From the NCBI RefSeq assembly GCF_023343835.1, contig NC_064433.1, forward strand, positions 53,782,871-53,846,870: 64,000 nucleotides of DNA. Direction: 5' to 3'. The position numbers and the translations under genes are program-made. The notes beneath the pieces are model-generated. The model saw only the letters and a list, made by a program, of their open reading frames with translations, had not been told where the DNA came from and searched no databases. Positions within the stretch are counted from its first letter, which is position 1, and each line of letters opens with the position of its first letter. Shown one piece after another: positions 17,191 through 30,102 of this stretch. This DNA comes from Lagopus muta (taxonomy: Eukaryota > Chordata > Aves > Galliformes > Phasianidae).

Positions 17191-18847
17191 CTTGACACAC
17201 CAGAGGGATGGGATGCCATCCAGAGAGACCTAGACAGGCTTGAGCAGTGAGCCCACGTGAACCTCATGTGGTTCAACAAAACCAAGTGCTAGGTCTTGCA
17301 CCTGGGTTGAGGCAACCCCCATTACCAATACAAACTAGGGGATGAAAGGATTGAGCACAGCCCTGCTGAAAAAGTCTTGGGGGTACTGGTGGATGGCAAG
17401 CTGGACATAAGCCAGCAATGCGCCCTCACACCCCAGAAAGCCAACCATATCCTGGGCTGCATGAAAGAAGAAGTCCTGAAAACAGAGAATCCAGAATGGA
17501 CTGGAAAAAAGACAACCAGTACATTGTGAAGGACAAGTACTGCTCCCATTCACAGCAGAAGTCAAAGGAGTGGCCTAACTGTAAACCAGGGCAGAAGGAA
17601 GCATACGAGCAGGCATGACATCACCTCCAGGAGGCAAGTCTTCCCCACAGAGTGCACTGACATCTATTATTGTGACACCCGTGCAGTTTACATGCAAATC
17701 ATGTGGTTGAAACTTTGCAGGAAATACTACAAAAATAAACAAATACATAATTTTAAGGTCTTATTACTCACTTGATCATCGCACGTAAATATCAGAGCAA
17801 CATAATCACCCCCAATGTTGGTACTTCAGCACAAAGCTAGGATCTCTCATATTAGCACCAAAACCAAGCAGTAATGCTCTGAAAAGTATTATCTGAGTTT
17901 GCTTCCTAGAGTCCGACCCAAATTTCATTCCAAGTCTATAAGAAATTTCTAGGTCTACCCGAAAGGAACTGGGCAACTTCAACTTACGTGGAAGTCAAAC
18001 TGAACTGAAAACACAGCCACTTGTAAAATTCATCCCACATGAGGTGATAACAAGAGAGAGCCATACAGAAACAGTGTATTTTATAATGCAAAAGGTGAAA
18101 GCCGTGCTATTTTAATTTTCAGTCATGTAACTTTAGTTAGCTTTGATTTTTCTCATGATTCCTTTTTTGCAATAAAATGCATGGTTAGTAACACAGAAAC
18201 ACTAAAATACCACAAAGATAGATTAGCAAAATTAACTCAGAAGAGCATTATCTTCTGAGTTAATTCCAATTTTCATACTTTTACATCCACAAAATGTGTC
18301 ATAAATACTGTAACCAGTAAAGTAAACCAAATACTATTTGAGGATTGCAGGATAACCTTTTCAAAAACACAAGCTAAGGCTAAGGGAATTTTTTTAATAG
18401 CTATGTTACATAAAACACATATAAGCTGTTTATCTTAAAATTTTTACATTTTCCAATGCTAGCCAACATTTTCCTTGCCTATTTTGCTCATTACTGGCAT
18501 TAAACTGTTTGTTTTTGTTAAATATCCTTAAGATATTTCAGCAAATTACTAACTTTGAATTTATTGTTATCATTGACAAAATAATGGAAGGGTGGGAAAA
18601 AATGCAGAAAGTAATTAAGAAATTCTTACTGCTAGGAATGACCCCGTTTCACCCTCCTACTATTGAAAGGACACAGAATTTGAAATATATCTTGTAAGGG
18701 AGATGTATGTAGACATTAAAAAAACCAACAGTCTACTCCCTGGTATGACTAACTACAGAAAAGGGTTAATTTAAGATTCTCCATGCCTCAGGGTCAGTTA
18801 AACAATTGTTAATTAACTCACATTTTTTGCATTTCAATTGAGGACTC

Positions 18848-19186
18848 CACACCTAGAAACACCATTCTAGGTGAGGTCTCACCAGCACAGAGCAGAGGGG
18901 CAGGATCACCTCCCACACCCTGCTGGCCACACTTCTTTTGATGCAGCCCAGGATACAATTGGCTTTGTGGGCTGTGAGAGCACATTGCTGGCTCATGCCC
19001 AGCTCGCCATCCACCAGTACCCCCAAGTCCTTTTCAGCAGGGCTGTGCTCTATCCTTTTGATCCACAGCTTGTACTGACAGTGGGAGTTGCTGTGACCCA
19101 GGTGCAAGACCTAGCACATGGCTTTGTTGAACCTCATGAGATTCTCCTGGGCCCACTGCTCCAAACTGTCTCTCTGAATGGCTTAC
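18848..19186 (-). mobile_element. CR1 LINE internal fragment
   Basis: The minus strand encodes CR1 ORF2 C-terminal sequence: [40 protein letters not shown] and CALTAHKANCILGCIKRSVA. Truncated at both ends. Confidence 0.9.
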
Positions 19187-20099
19187 ACTTTCTTACACGG
19201 AAAAAAAACCAACAAGATTCAGCAGATCATATAATCTGAAGTCTGAATATGTTCTTTTAGGTCATGTTTGCCTAAATGAGTCAGATTCACAAGGTAGAGG
19301 AAGCTCATTAAGATGCAGGCTTCACTTCTGAGTTTGTGTCAGAAGATAACATTGCTGTCAAGAGGAATTAAGTTTGGGTATCTTGGCTACAGACTGTTCA
19401 TTCTGCCCCAAACTCATGCTACCACAGCTGCCTAGCATTTAGCAGCTGATGTAAAGCCAAACTAGGTGTTTCTACACATAATAGGCACGTGGCAGTATTA
19501 GGAGAGGGAGCTTACCAACAGTACCTGAACTCTTCCCAGGGAGCTGCACTGCCCCCAAGTGTAAGGCCAGTAATTTCCCTGACAGCAGCTGGAAAGTTTT
19601 TTTTGTTTTGTTTTGTTAGTCTTTCTGGTTACAGTAAAGGAATACCCAGTGTTTCCAATGCCATGCCTTCAAATCAGCTTATAGAATTTTGTATTTATAC
19701 AACTGAAAGACACTAAGCAACATGCAGCCATAACAATAAACCTATTTCAAGTGTCTAAAGCAGCTAGAAACCTCATCTTTGTATTTGCCAGCTCCTGCCT
19801 TACACAGATCCTTACCTCACGGGCACCTCTGTTCCTGTTTGCCGCATCACTGACAATTTCCATCCTGCATCATAAGCCTTGAGATGCTCTGTGACATCTT
19901 AAAGCTGCTAAGGCGTTTTAGTTTCAACGTTCCTCAATTACTGCATTGATAAGAACACCCTTACAAACAGGCCCCTTTCTCAACACGCCCTCAGCAGTAA
20001 ATGCTCATTGAAATACTGCATCCTGAGCGCTTTTAAGGTAGGTGGGACCGCTGTACAGCCCCAGTGCGGGCACCACGAACCACATCCAAAGAGCACCGG

Positions 20100-20500
20100 A
20101 GGCTGAAGCTCCAAAAGCCGAAACACAAACGCGCTGCTCCCTGCCGAGCCTCATCCGCTTTACCCCAAAACCGAGGTTTTTTGGGCCGCTCTCTGTACTT
20201 CGGCGCTCTCAGCCCGCCGCCCCGCTGCGAACTTCTGCCTCAGCCGGCGGTCGCCTACCTGCCGGGCGCCGTCGCTCCAGGCCTGCCGCACCGCCCAGCT
20301 CTTCCGCGGGGCGCTCCCCATGGCGCGGCCCTCCGCGCCCACAGCCCGGGCCCGTCGCCATGGCGACCGAGCGGCCACAGGCTCGGCCCCGCGCCTGGCG
20401 CGACCCCTTGCGGCTCCCGGGGCCGCGCAGGTCCAGGAGCGCGGGTCCTGGCCCTGCTGTACCTGCTTTCACACAAAACCGTGCCAAGTGCCTGCTTAGG
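20100..20500 (-). promoter_or_regulatory. TXNRD1: CpG island, probable upstream TXNRD1 promoter
   Basis: This stretch of about 400 bp is very GC-rich and dense in CpG (for example around 20200-20430), in contrast to AT-rich DNA on both sides. It contains several GC-box-like CCGCCC/GGGCGG runs and the minus-strand candidate first exon at 20321-20259. Direction is inferred from that exon and its donor; bidirectional activity cannot be excluded. Confidence 0.6.
20259..20321 (-). CDS. TXNRD1: Candidate alternative first coding exon of TXNRD1 (long N-terminal isoform)
   Basis: Inside a CpG island, a minus-strand ATG at 20321-20319 opens 21 codons (MGSAPRKSWAVRQAWSDGAR plus Q). These end exactly in phase 0 at a consensus donor, CAG followed by GTAGGC. 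The start-codon exon at 4228 also begins in phase 0, so direct splicing would read ...[20 protein letters not shown]. The beginning MGSAPRK resembles the MGCAEGK start of the mammalian TXNRD1 isoform that carries a glutaredoxin domain. I did not find glutaredoxin exons between here and 4.2 kb, but short exons could be missed. The exon may instead be untranslated. Confidence 0.4.
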
Positions 20501-20917
20501 TTTCTGGCATAAACCGAGTGAACGAAAAAACCTGTGGCCCCACAGACCACCAACAGACCAGCACGCAGATATCCGCTGTTGCTGTCAGCTTTAACTGGAA
20601 CTTTCTTCACGTTTCATGTGGAAGCGTGTGACTTGTTACAACAAACACGGCAATTTGCCTCCTTCGTATTCTTAGAGAAAATACCAACATTTTTTGAAAG
20701 GTTCCAGTCCCCTTCCCCTCTCCTCCACCCTCCCCCCCCCCCAAAAAAAAACAGTGCTGTTGGCGGATGAAGCTTCTCTCTGGTTACACAGGTCGTGTGC
20801 TGGGCTGCATGCTGAGTGTGAAGGCTGCTGTGCTCAGAAAGGAAAAATGCTGAATGCCAAAGCACTGCGACAAAATGCATGCTACAGACTCAGGAACTCC
20901 AAGCCCAGTATGTAGAA

Positions 20918-21560
20918 TGACAGAATAATTTGGGTTGGAAGGCACCTTTAAAGATCATGTAGTCCAACTCCCCTGCAAGGACATCTAGAGCACAAGACTT
21001 TTGAGGGGCAGCTGAGGGAACAGGCATTGACCATCCTGACCAGTCTCAGGGGAGACTCATCACTCTCTACAGTGACCTGAAAGGAAGTTGTAATGACAAG
21101 GGAGTTGGCCTCTTCTCCCAGGTAACAGAGATAAGATGAGAAGGAATGGCCTCAAGCTGCATTGCGGGAGGTTCAGATTGGATAGCTGGAAAAATTTCTA
21201 CTCCAAAAGAGTGATCAGGTGCTAGCACAGGCTGCCCAGGATAGTCATGGAGTCACCATCCCTAGAGGTGTTCAAGAAACATATAGATGTAGCACTTAGG
21301 GGTATGGTTAGTGAGCAATATTGGTGGCACTAGATGGTTGGAGTAGACAATCTTAGAGGTCTTTTTCAACCTTAACAATTATTTAATTCAATAATGTGCA
21401 GCTAGATCAGATTGCACAGAGCCTCTGAAGCCTGACCTTGAATGTCTCAGGGGCCTGGCATCCACCACACCTCTGGGCAGTTCCTCACACAGCTTTGAAG
21501 TTGCTTTGTGGTCCTCTGATTTCATTCAGTGTCCTTCAGTGTAACATGCAAAGGCTGTGT
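20918..21560 (-). mobile_element. Older CR1 fragment, split by a later CR1
   Basis: The left part (about 20918-20990) has AGAATAATTTGGGTTGGAAG and TAGTCCAACTCCCCTGCAAG. The right part (about 21400-21500) continues the same minus-strand CR1 with CAGCTAGATCAGATTGCACA and CTTGAATGTCTCAGGGGCCT. The sequence between them is a plus-strand CR1. Confidence 0.7.
20998..21392 (+). mobile_element. CR1 3' copy inserted into an opposite-strand CR1
   Basis: Contains GAGGGGCAGCTGAGGGAACA, GATAAGATGAGAAGGAATGG, CAGGCTGCCCAGG, and the tail AGGTCTTTTTCAACCTTAAC with a degraded end (AATTATTTAATTCAATAATG). Confidence 0.8.
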
Positions 21561-24500
21561 CTCTTTAAGATCACATGTGATGACCTCAGTAATGCTTCTC
21601 CAAGGGAATGATAAAACACTTAGGCTCTCTATTCCACCACAGTAGTGACAGCAAAGGACTCTCAGAAAGGGAAAACAGAATAGGATAATAACTTATGAAT
21701 TTCAAGGCTTATGAGGCACTGCCTCCCAGTCCTCAGCTTTTTTTCTTTTCACAGAGGAATTCAGCAGCTCCCATTTCTGCTGCTATATTACTCATTCACT
21801 CCACAGTGATACCTCCTGTGTCAGCTGGAGTTTCTAATAAAAAAAATTACAACTAAGCTTATAAGTGGAAAAAAATCTCTGAATTCACTGTGAGAATGAT
21901 CACTGAAATTTTAGAATTGATATCTTCAATATAGATATGTATAACATAAAAAATTGTGATAATAATGAAGATAATAATTGTTACATGCATTCAGGGATTA
22001 TTATAGCTTTGGAATTAAAGTTATTAAAATCATTTGATGAATAAGCTTAGGGAAGGAACTCTGTTCTGTCAAACACCATCTCAATATTTTCATAAAATGG
22101 AGACTACCAACTGACAATCAGTCAACATGAGAAAACGAAACAAGCTTAAAAAATACCTTGGTGTGCTATTACTGTCCTTGAAATCATTCACTGTGTTTCA
22201 CTGTGTTTATTGTTTTGCAATTATGTTCTCATAACATCTCCTTTCATTAAGAAAATAATAATAATAAAAAAAGATCTCATATTGCTGTAGTGAAAGTTCA
22301 TTGAGGAAGTAGAAAAAATTAAGTCCAACATTTGAAGTGTTTCAAAATACTGAAAAAACAGTGCAATTAAAATCTTAATTTTCCAAAATCACATTTTAAT
22401 TTTAAGTGTAGTAATCCAAATGTTATGTCATTGCAGAATAGAGTCTTGATGCTGCACCTGAAGGCTAACATTCATTTTTGCCATCTTCATCCCACTCCTC
22501 CAAATGTGCTGCTTCTTCCTACACAGCTTTGCTTGCACACCTCACCACTTATCCTCACTAGAAAGCCTCACTAATACTGCCTTCAGGCCATTCAAAGTGC
22601 AGCCTGAGTACTTATATTCCTCAACAGTTATTTTAATCATGCCACTCCTTATCACAGCCTCTTTAAGATAACTCCTTTCAACATCTTCCATTGGCTTCAT
22701 ACTTTCTCATGAGTCACAGGTTGTGATCAACACCGTGGTCCTGTAAACTCTTTTCACTTGTGTTGACTTGTTATTTTACCAGATCATCCTCTCTCCAGTT
22801 ATCCACTTCTTTATCTTGTTTATGTGATCTCCCACAGAGGCACTTTTCTATTACAGCATTCCCCACAGAAGATCTACTACTAGGCAAATCCAAGAAGCAT
22901 CTTTTTCATTCAGTTTCTCACAGAAGAAAAACTTATTGAGGCTTATAAAAAGTACATCCATTTATCTTAGAATTTATCCTTAGCTGGATGAACCACAGAC
23001 ATACACAAGGTCTGGTGTTGGGCCACTGAAATGAAATCAGAATGTGATGACAAGAATGCCAACAAGAAGAAAGAGGATAAAAGAAAAAAAATGCAGTATT
23101 TATAGTGTGATCTCCTGCTACCTTGTTTGTATGTTATACACTTCTTCCTTATTCTTTGGCTTCTTCTCTCTGTTTGTACACCTTGGGAGAGAGACTTTAT
23201 CTTCCTCTCTGTTTAGAAAATGCTTGACATTTCAATTTCTACTGCTGTCCTCCTCATAAATAATCTTCACGTTGTCCTTCTCCAATACCAAGGACACATG
23301 CTGGAAAACAGTCTTCAGGATCGTAAGATTGACGGTGCCCCAGTTCCTGTAACATCTACTTCAGACAGCCACTAATTAAATCGCTGTTGGAGTCATAGAT
23401 AGATCTGACCAATTAAGTCTTTGAAAGCCTGTTTCAGTCTGATTCCAAAGTATTAATTTAAATACGCTTTCAGCTTGTCTTTTAGTCTGTTAGTTCCATC
23501 TACATGAAAATTTAGTGCAAATCTTCAAAACTGTAGTGCTAAGAAGCAGCAACAACTGTCCCATTAGAAATATCTGTAGAAAAAAAGGAAAGGCTTCAAA
23601 ATCTGTCACATAGCATCCTGTGTTGAATACTGGACTACTGTAAAGCACAGATGGTGTAAAATACCACTGCTGATGTTAAGAGATCAGCTATAATAAATTC
23701 AATTAATGCATAAGAAGTCTACAAAATACCTGAATTAATAATAAAAATAGCAATTGCAGTAAGATACTAAATGATAATGTTCTTTCTAAAAAATGAAATG
23801 TGAAGTGCTCCATTCATCTTGAAATCTTGAAAATGCATAGCAAATGTATTTGGTGCATGATTGCTGCTGGAGAACCCTGAAACGGAGCTGTGATAATCTA
23901 AATGGTACATCAGTGGGGCCAGTCTCTTTGAGCTAAATGACTCCTTACTACACAAGTGATCATTAAAATAGTATTATAATTTCTGTTCTCAGAAATATTT
24001 CTATATGTTCCTTCCATACACAAACTAGGAGGAAGGCTAGTGTCAGTAAATGAGAGCCCACAGTGCTACCTTCTTATAAGTTACAGAATTATTGATGCTG
24101 AACACAAAAATCACCTAGATATTTACATCCTTATAGCTGGCACAGTCCTTGCATTTTCTGAATATTAATGCCATTGAAACAACTGACATTTCTGCAAACT
24201 TAGATTCTTCTTACATTGGTTACCTAAGAATTTGGCCTCTCTTATAAGCTCTTGATCTAAACTCCCTCTGTAGCCAACCGAGAAAGGCATCTCCAGATGG
24301 TAGCTCATCCCTCCAAAGACAAGCACTTCTGAAGAGTGGGCCTATCTATCCATAGCCCTTTGTTTGGACAAATTCAAGTGAGAATTTCAGTTTTCATGCT
24401 TAAGTTGACAGAAGAAATCTATGCTTCTGCCTACACTACCAATGTGACAGTGTAAGTGATAGTTAAGGGGCACAGTTAAGATTCAACTGTTGCAAAAGAT

Positions 24501-24596
24501 TCTGGCTTAGAGAGCAATTTAGTTTCAGTGATCTGATACAGTGGTAAACTTTCAGTTCTGCAGTTTGAAGTCCCCCAGAGTGACCTGTACAGGTGA

Positions 24597-25085
24597 ATCC
24601 CAGAATCCTAGAATCACCAAGGCCGGAAAAGGCCTCCAAGATCAACTAGTCCAACCATCCACCCATCACCAATATTTCCCGACTAAGCTGTGTCCCTTCG
24701 TACCACATCTATACGTTTCTAGAACACCTCCAGGGACGATGACTCCATCACCTCCCTGGGGAGCCTGTTCTAGTATGTAACCACTCTTCTGAAGAACAAT
24801 TTTTCCTGATATCCAAACTGAACCTCCCCTGGCTCAACTTGCAGCCATTCCCTCTGGTCCAATTCTAGTTATACGAGAAAAGAGGCCAACCACTACCTCA
24901 CCACAACTTCCTTTCAGATAGTTGCAGAGGTCAATCAGGTCTCCCCCAAGCTTAGGGGAAACGTACAGATTAGGGGAAGCTTTGTTGGTTAAGTAGAATC
25001 TGCCTCTCATGAACTCATGCAGGCTGAAACTACAAATAGAGACAAGTGAGATAGCTCCCAGAAAACTCAAATAGTTCCAGGAACG
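24597..25085 (-). mobile_element. CR1 LINE 3' fragment
   Basis: The plus strand reads CCCAGAATCCTAGAATCACC, then CTAGTCCAACCATCCACCCA and CCTCCCTGGGGAGCCTGTTC, a reversed CR1 end of a subfamily with a long AACCATCC segment. Confidence 0.85.
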
Positions 25086-26599
25086 TGATGCGCTCCTCCA
25101 GCCATGACAAGCAAAACTAAGTAATCAAATTGATTGCCATTTTGAGATTCAAACACAAAGACAAAACTTGAAAAGAACTTCTCATGATACAGTGCAAAAT
25201 TTTAGACTTATAGTCCTCCAGAGACCCTACTCTGTGACCCCAGAGCCCCAGCACTGCCAGTCATGAGGCTTTCCTAGCTGCAGCTTCGTAATCACAACTG
25301 ACCTGGACAACAGCTCACATTTCCTCACTTCCCATTTCCATCTGACATACATATCTTCTGGCTCTCTCTGCAATACTCAAAACAGAGTGGTAATGGAACC
25401 CAGCTTTCCAGCCCACGGGAGATGTAGAGTTTCACTGCAGGGCCATTTAGCAGCTGCTTGTCCTCTTCCATAGTAGAATTAAGATGTGTTTCACTATATT
25501 CACACTACTGGATAAATTCAATCCCACATACAGCTGATAACAGGAGAAAACAAAAAACACATAACCACACTGCAGCAAAATGCAGATGACAAATAAATCC
25601 ATGTGAATGACATTTGAAAACATCATATATTTAGCTATAAAAATGTCCAGTTAAAATTTTAATAGAGACACTTTGGTTTTTCATTTTATACTTGCTAAAC
25701 AAGTACTGTGTTTTTTTCCCCATTTTTCAAAAAGAGCCCAAACCAATGAAGTGTTTCTCTATCCAAGAGGCAATAATTGCACAACTGCGAAGCAGGGCTT
25801 CTGTCAGATTCCATCTCAGTAACAGTGCGGAGTTGCTTTGTTGAAGACAAGCCAGTGTAGATACTGTTACGGTTTCATCTCTAACTGTTGCTGTATTACT
25901 CATGGCCAAGTTAGAGGCTTCTTCCAAGATCTCATCTCAGCCTTCAAACAATTCTGTATGCACCATCTTCTTGCATGTGTATTTCCAAGTTCTTGGTTGC
26001 TTTTGTGGTATGTTTACATTTGATGTTATAGACATGTTTTAACATATAAATTACCCGATTACAAGTCAGTTCTGCTGCAGGCACATTTCAAAGGGATTGC
26101 TGCTAGCCACATTAAGCACCACCTGGCAAAAAATTAACTAGTACACCTAAACTTCAAGTGGTACCTTTGGATGTACTTGCTTCACTAGCTGTTTTACTGG
26201 TGAAAACAACGAGGTGATTTTTCTTCTATCTGAAAGAGCGAGACATATGCATTCATGCATTGCCTATTTGTCTCATTTCCCTCCTTAACTTTTGACATGT
26301 TGGCCAATTTTAATCAAATTTACATACTCTATTTCTGTACTTCTTTTGCAAGAAAGGCAGTTGAGTGAGAGGAAATTGCTCAAAAATTTGCTCATCTATT
26401 AGAAATTGTACACAGGAGCTCAGCCTCAAGAATTTTTGGGAAATAGCTTCCCTTGCCTCTTGTAAGTTGTGATACCATTATCTTAGTATCTAGCATCCTA
26501 GTGCTAGTATCTAGTGCTAAGGACCTTAGCATCTATGTATAGAAGCATCCTTGCATCTAAGTAATTCACAGTTCAGCTCGACCTAGAAAAGTAGTGTTG

Positions 26600-26790
26600 T
26601 TACTGATGCAGCAGACAGGGAATTGAGGCAAAATATAGTTAACAAAACAGACTATCAAATGACTAGCTCTCAATTCAGATTTGATGGCCTGGATTTGTCC
26701 AAGGTTATACAAGTCATGTGCAGGGAATTGAATCCAAGCTCGCACCTTGCTCTTTGGACCATGATGCCCAAATGAGCTGTAGCCATTTCA
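26600..26790 (-). mobile_element. MIR-like ancient SINE
   Basis: Reversed MIR order: ACAGGGAATTGAGGCAAAAT, then GATTTGTCCAAGGTTATACA, then GGGAATTGAATCCAAGCTCG and GACCATGATGCCC. These follow the MIR core to tRNA-like end but are diverged, so the call is tentative. Confidence 0.55.
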
Positions 26791-27699
26791 GAATCACGTT
26801 TTGCCCATCACCCTTTGGGCTGGGTACCAATTCACTCAGAATTCCTTCAGACCTCATAGAGGGGATAGCAAAGCTGTCTACTATCAGAGCGCTGCCTCTC
26901 AGGTGTGCTGTCACAATACAGACCCTGCTCAGGACTCTTTCAGATCTGTGGGACCACACACCATGAATGGCACCTACGCACCGAGTTCCTTCAAAGTGTT
27001 GAAAGAGCAACACAATCTAAAAGCAAGTCACACTGGAGTTGCTAAATAATTTTTTCAACATATGTGAGAGCTTTGGGAAAATGAAAGATGTCCTGAACTT
27101 TAATCCGTTCCATCTGATCTCCCCCTTCTGAGACTCCTACGCTTGGTTAATTACCTGTAGATTATTTCTCCTGGATTTCCACGTTCAGTTGTTTCACACG
27201 CATTGACATGTTTAATCTTTTTTTCATGCAGCACTGGCAGGCTCAGTGGTATCGTCCAAGTATCTTCTTTCAATTAGGATTTTCTGATACAAATAAGAAT
27301 GCTCTCATCTACAAGAGCAGATAGAAAGTATTAGAAAGGTCACTGTGAAAAAAGAAAAGAAATTCCAGAAGCCTGATGGATCTTGTAATGCTATCTCTCT
27401 AAAAAACGCTGTTTTCTTGTTCCAAACACACGTGACAGAGCCCAGAGCACAAGTTAGGCACATTCTGGAGCAGACCGATGTATCCCAGTTTAAAGAAAGT
27501 TCTGTAGTAACACCTGTATCACACTCTGACAGCTTTCTTAGCTAACATCTACTAAGCAGAGCAGAAATTTCAAACACCAATGACGACCTCACACAGTATA
27601 GATCACAACCTCAGGCAACTCTCCCTTACATCTTACTGCAGTTAACTCCACCTGCTCTTAAACATTCTTCTTCTCTTTCTTTGAAGACAGAATTTGAGC

Positions 27700-28208
27700 T
27701 GATCTAAAAGGAGAAACAGATTGGCCACAGATTAAAAGGAATGCACTGCATACAAGGGGAATTACATTCAGTTCTGGAAAATATGAAGTCTAAAAGACAT
27801 GATAAGGAATTTGAGATTTGATAAGCAGCTAGATAATAAAGCAGCAAGCATTATACCATGTGATAATGGCCTTTTAATATCTAAAGGGTGGCTGTAAGAA
27901 AGAAGGGGACAGACAGATTCTTTGGCAGGGTCTGTTGTAACAGGAAAAGAGGAAATAATTTCCAACTAAAGAGGGGGGATCTAGGCTGGATATAAGAAAA
28001 AAGTTTTTCATAATAACAGTGGTGAGGCACTGGCACAAATTGCCCGGAGAAGTATTGGATGCCCCATCCCTGAAGACACTCAAGATCAGGCTGAAGGGGC
28101 TCTGAGCACCCTGATCTAGTTGAATGGTGTCCCTGTTCACTGCAGGAGATTTGGACTAGATGACCTTAAAAGTCCCTTCCAACCCAAAAGATTCTGTGAT
28201 TCTATGAT
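27700..28208 (+). mobile_element. CR1 LINE 3' fragment
   Basis: CR1 3' end with GGCTGGATATAAGAAAAAAG, GTATTGGATGCCCCATCCCT, AAGTCCCTTCCAACCCAAAA and the ATTCTGTGATTCTATGATA tail. The 5' boundary is diffuse. Confidence 0.85.
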
Positions 28209-28550
28209 ATAGCAAGGTTCACACAAGAAACTCCTAATAATGTACACATGGGAAAGGCAGACTGGTATGCTGAAATGTACATTTTTAGGATATATAGCAT
28301 GAAAGAACACATGAGAATATATGGAGCTTGAAAATGTGCTTAGCATATGGGTAAGATATTTAGCCAATTGAAGTCCGCACAATAAAGATGTGATAGAAGC
28401 TGTCACCAATGGTAAAACACGAGATAAAAGGTATGTAAAGAGTAACTTCGTCTTGGATCTTCTGGCTTCAGCTGGCTGACATATTTAACTACTGAGTTCT
28501 TTTCTGTCAACAGTAACAGCAAGAACTTGTTCCCACTATCCTGCCCTTCC

Positions 28551-28578
28551 CCTCCCCCCCCCCCCCCCAAAAAAAAAA
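28551..28578. repeat. C-run joined to A-run
   Basis: About 15 C directly followed by 10 A, with little other complexity. Confidence 0.9.
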
Positions 28579-29844
28579 TCAATAAAATCATTGGAATCAT
28601 TGGAGAAGTAGTTTTCAATCAATTCAAGAAGTTGTAAATGCCAGCAAAAACATCATAGGCAAAACAATCAGTATTTTTTGCTTTGAGTTTGAAAAACATA
28701 CAGTGGTAAGATTTGAGGGCCACATTTTCAATCAAAATGTCAGCAGAGCTGTTCAAAGCCAAGGGCACCATCTACTCTATGCCCTGAAGAACCTGCATTA
28801 ATGTCAGTGTTTGTCTTTCCCCTGTGAAATTCCAGTTTGAGATGAGAGAATCCATAGAAAGATCTTGAAACCGCAGAGCGAGATGAATGCTGTATTGTCG
28901 TGGTATTATACTTATGGTACACAAGACGGATAGAAGGGAAATGTATTCCCTAAGGCCCTGCAGTTAGTGAATGTTTTATTATTACTTTACATCTTCCAGG
29001 CATTTAAAAAAAAAAATTAACTAATTACTGCTCACAGTACACAGGAGGCAGAATGATATATAGCATTTGGAGTAAAAACCCGAGGCCATGCAAAATTTGT
29101 CTCATTTGATGTTTGCATTTAAATTTGAAACTCAGTCCAAACCCATGGACATTCCGAGCGAGTGTGAATCTTTCTGATATATTGAAACACAAGAAACTAA
29201 CATTCTTATTTGAAAACAAGTGGAAATAGCAAGATTTATAAGGTTTATGAGTTCTGCTTTGTTTAAATTCAAACACCAGAAGAAAACTTGCAGAGGAACA
29301 TATTTATGTATTAACTGGAAGAAGAATGCTAACACAGGCCATTGTGAAACATGATTTTCATGTGTTTAGGTGAAATACTGAAGTCTCCCGAGTTATTCCT
29401 GTTACTTCCATTGCAGAGGCTGCACACAGACGCTGTTGGCAGCAGGTGTGTGGAATGTCTCTGGCTGCTTCTGCTTGAGAGAAAATCACTCTCTGGTTCC
29501 AGTAAATGGTGGATTGGTGGATTATGAAGTGTTTCATATAAACTCTTCACAAGGGAGTTTTATAAGTCTCAGAGGAGAAGCCAGACCATCATCTTCACCC
29601 AGCAGCCTGTATTTTAAGGACTAAAACAAAACCTGAAGGTGAGAGGAAACCAGGCTCACCAGGCTGTGTCACCAGGGGAAATGATCCTTCCAGGTCTGCA
29701 GTGAGATTTTACTTCTGCAAAGGGAAGGGGCAAGGCTGAGCCACAGAATCCCTCCCCTCGGGTTTTATTCCAGCACTTGGCTGGGACCAAGAGTGGGCCT
29801 TCCTCCTCCTTTACTGTCCTCATCTTTCTTAGCATTTCAGCCCT

Positions 29845-30102
29845 GTGCAGTGACAGAAGGAGGGGCAATGGGTACAAACTGCAATATTGGAAGCTTCATA
29901 CAAACATGAGGAAGAATTCCTTTACTGTGAGGGTGACAGAGCACTGGAACAAGCTACCCAGAAAGGTGGTGGAGTTCCCTTCTGCGAAGATACTTCAAAC
30001 ATGCCTGGATGCTTCCCTGTGGAACCCCACGTGCTTTAGCGGGGGGTTGGCCTAGGTGATCTCTGGAGGTCCCTTCCAACCCCTACAATTCTGTGATTCT
30101 TT
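29845..30102 (+). mobile_element. CR1 LINE 3' fragment next to the NFYB promoter
   Basis: Includes ACATGAGGAAGAATTCCTTT, GAGCACTGGAACAAGCTACC, GGTCCCTTCCAACCCCTACA and ATTCTGTGATTCTT. It ends about 200 bases before the NFYB CpG island. Confidence 0.88.

Larger units (their letters stand above)
14540..17480 (+). mobile_element. Long degenerate CR1 LINE (ORF1 end plus ORF2 endonuclease and reverse transcriptase)
   Basis: Several consecutive CR1 protein regions are readable in different frames. The ORF1 C-terminal region appears near 14620-14690 (SRAIKTDFRALG). The endonuclease start is at about 15160-15270 (LKCLYTNKRSLGNKQEELDA). Its GDFNHPDICW equivalent lies near 15580. The reverse transcriptase is at 16585-17190 ([41 protein letters not shown]). 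The downstream [16 protein letters not shown] region lies near 17380. Stops and frameshifts make it inactive. The start is approximate. A solo LTR interrupts it at 16260-16582. Confidence 0.88.
4229..20258. other. TXNRD1: TXNRD1 5' introns / upstream region
   Basis: Lies between the start-codon exon and the distal candidate first exon, interrupted by the proximal promoter at about 6.4-6.66 kb. It carries a CR1 fragment at 9.49 kb, a MIR-like SINE at 13.1 kb, a long CR1 with a nested solo LTR at 14.5-17.5 kb, another CR1 at 18.85 kb and poly-A runs. I see no other exon that I can support. Confidence 0.6.

Noticed and set aside
20042-20610. Overlapping open frames on both strands at 20.0-20.6 kb
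   Set aside because: CpG-island composition; only the short frame ending at a consensus donor in the right phase was kept, as a TXNRD1 candidate.
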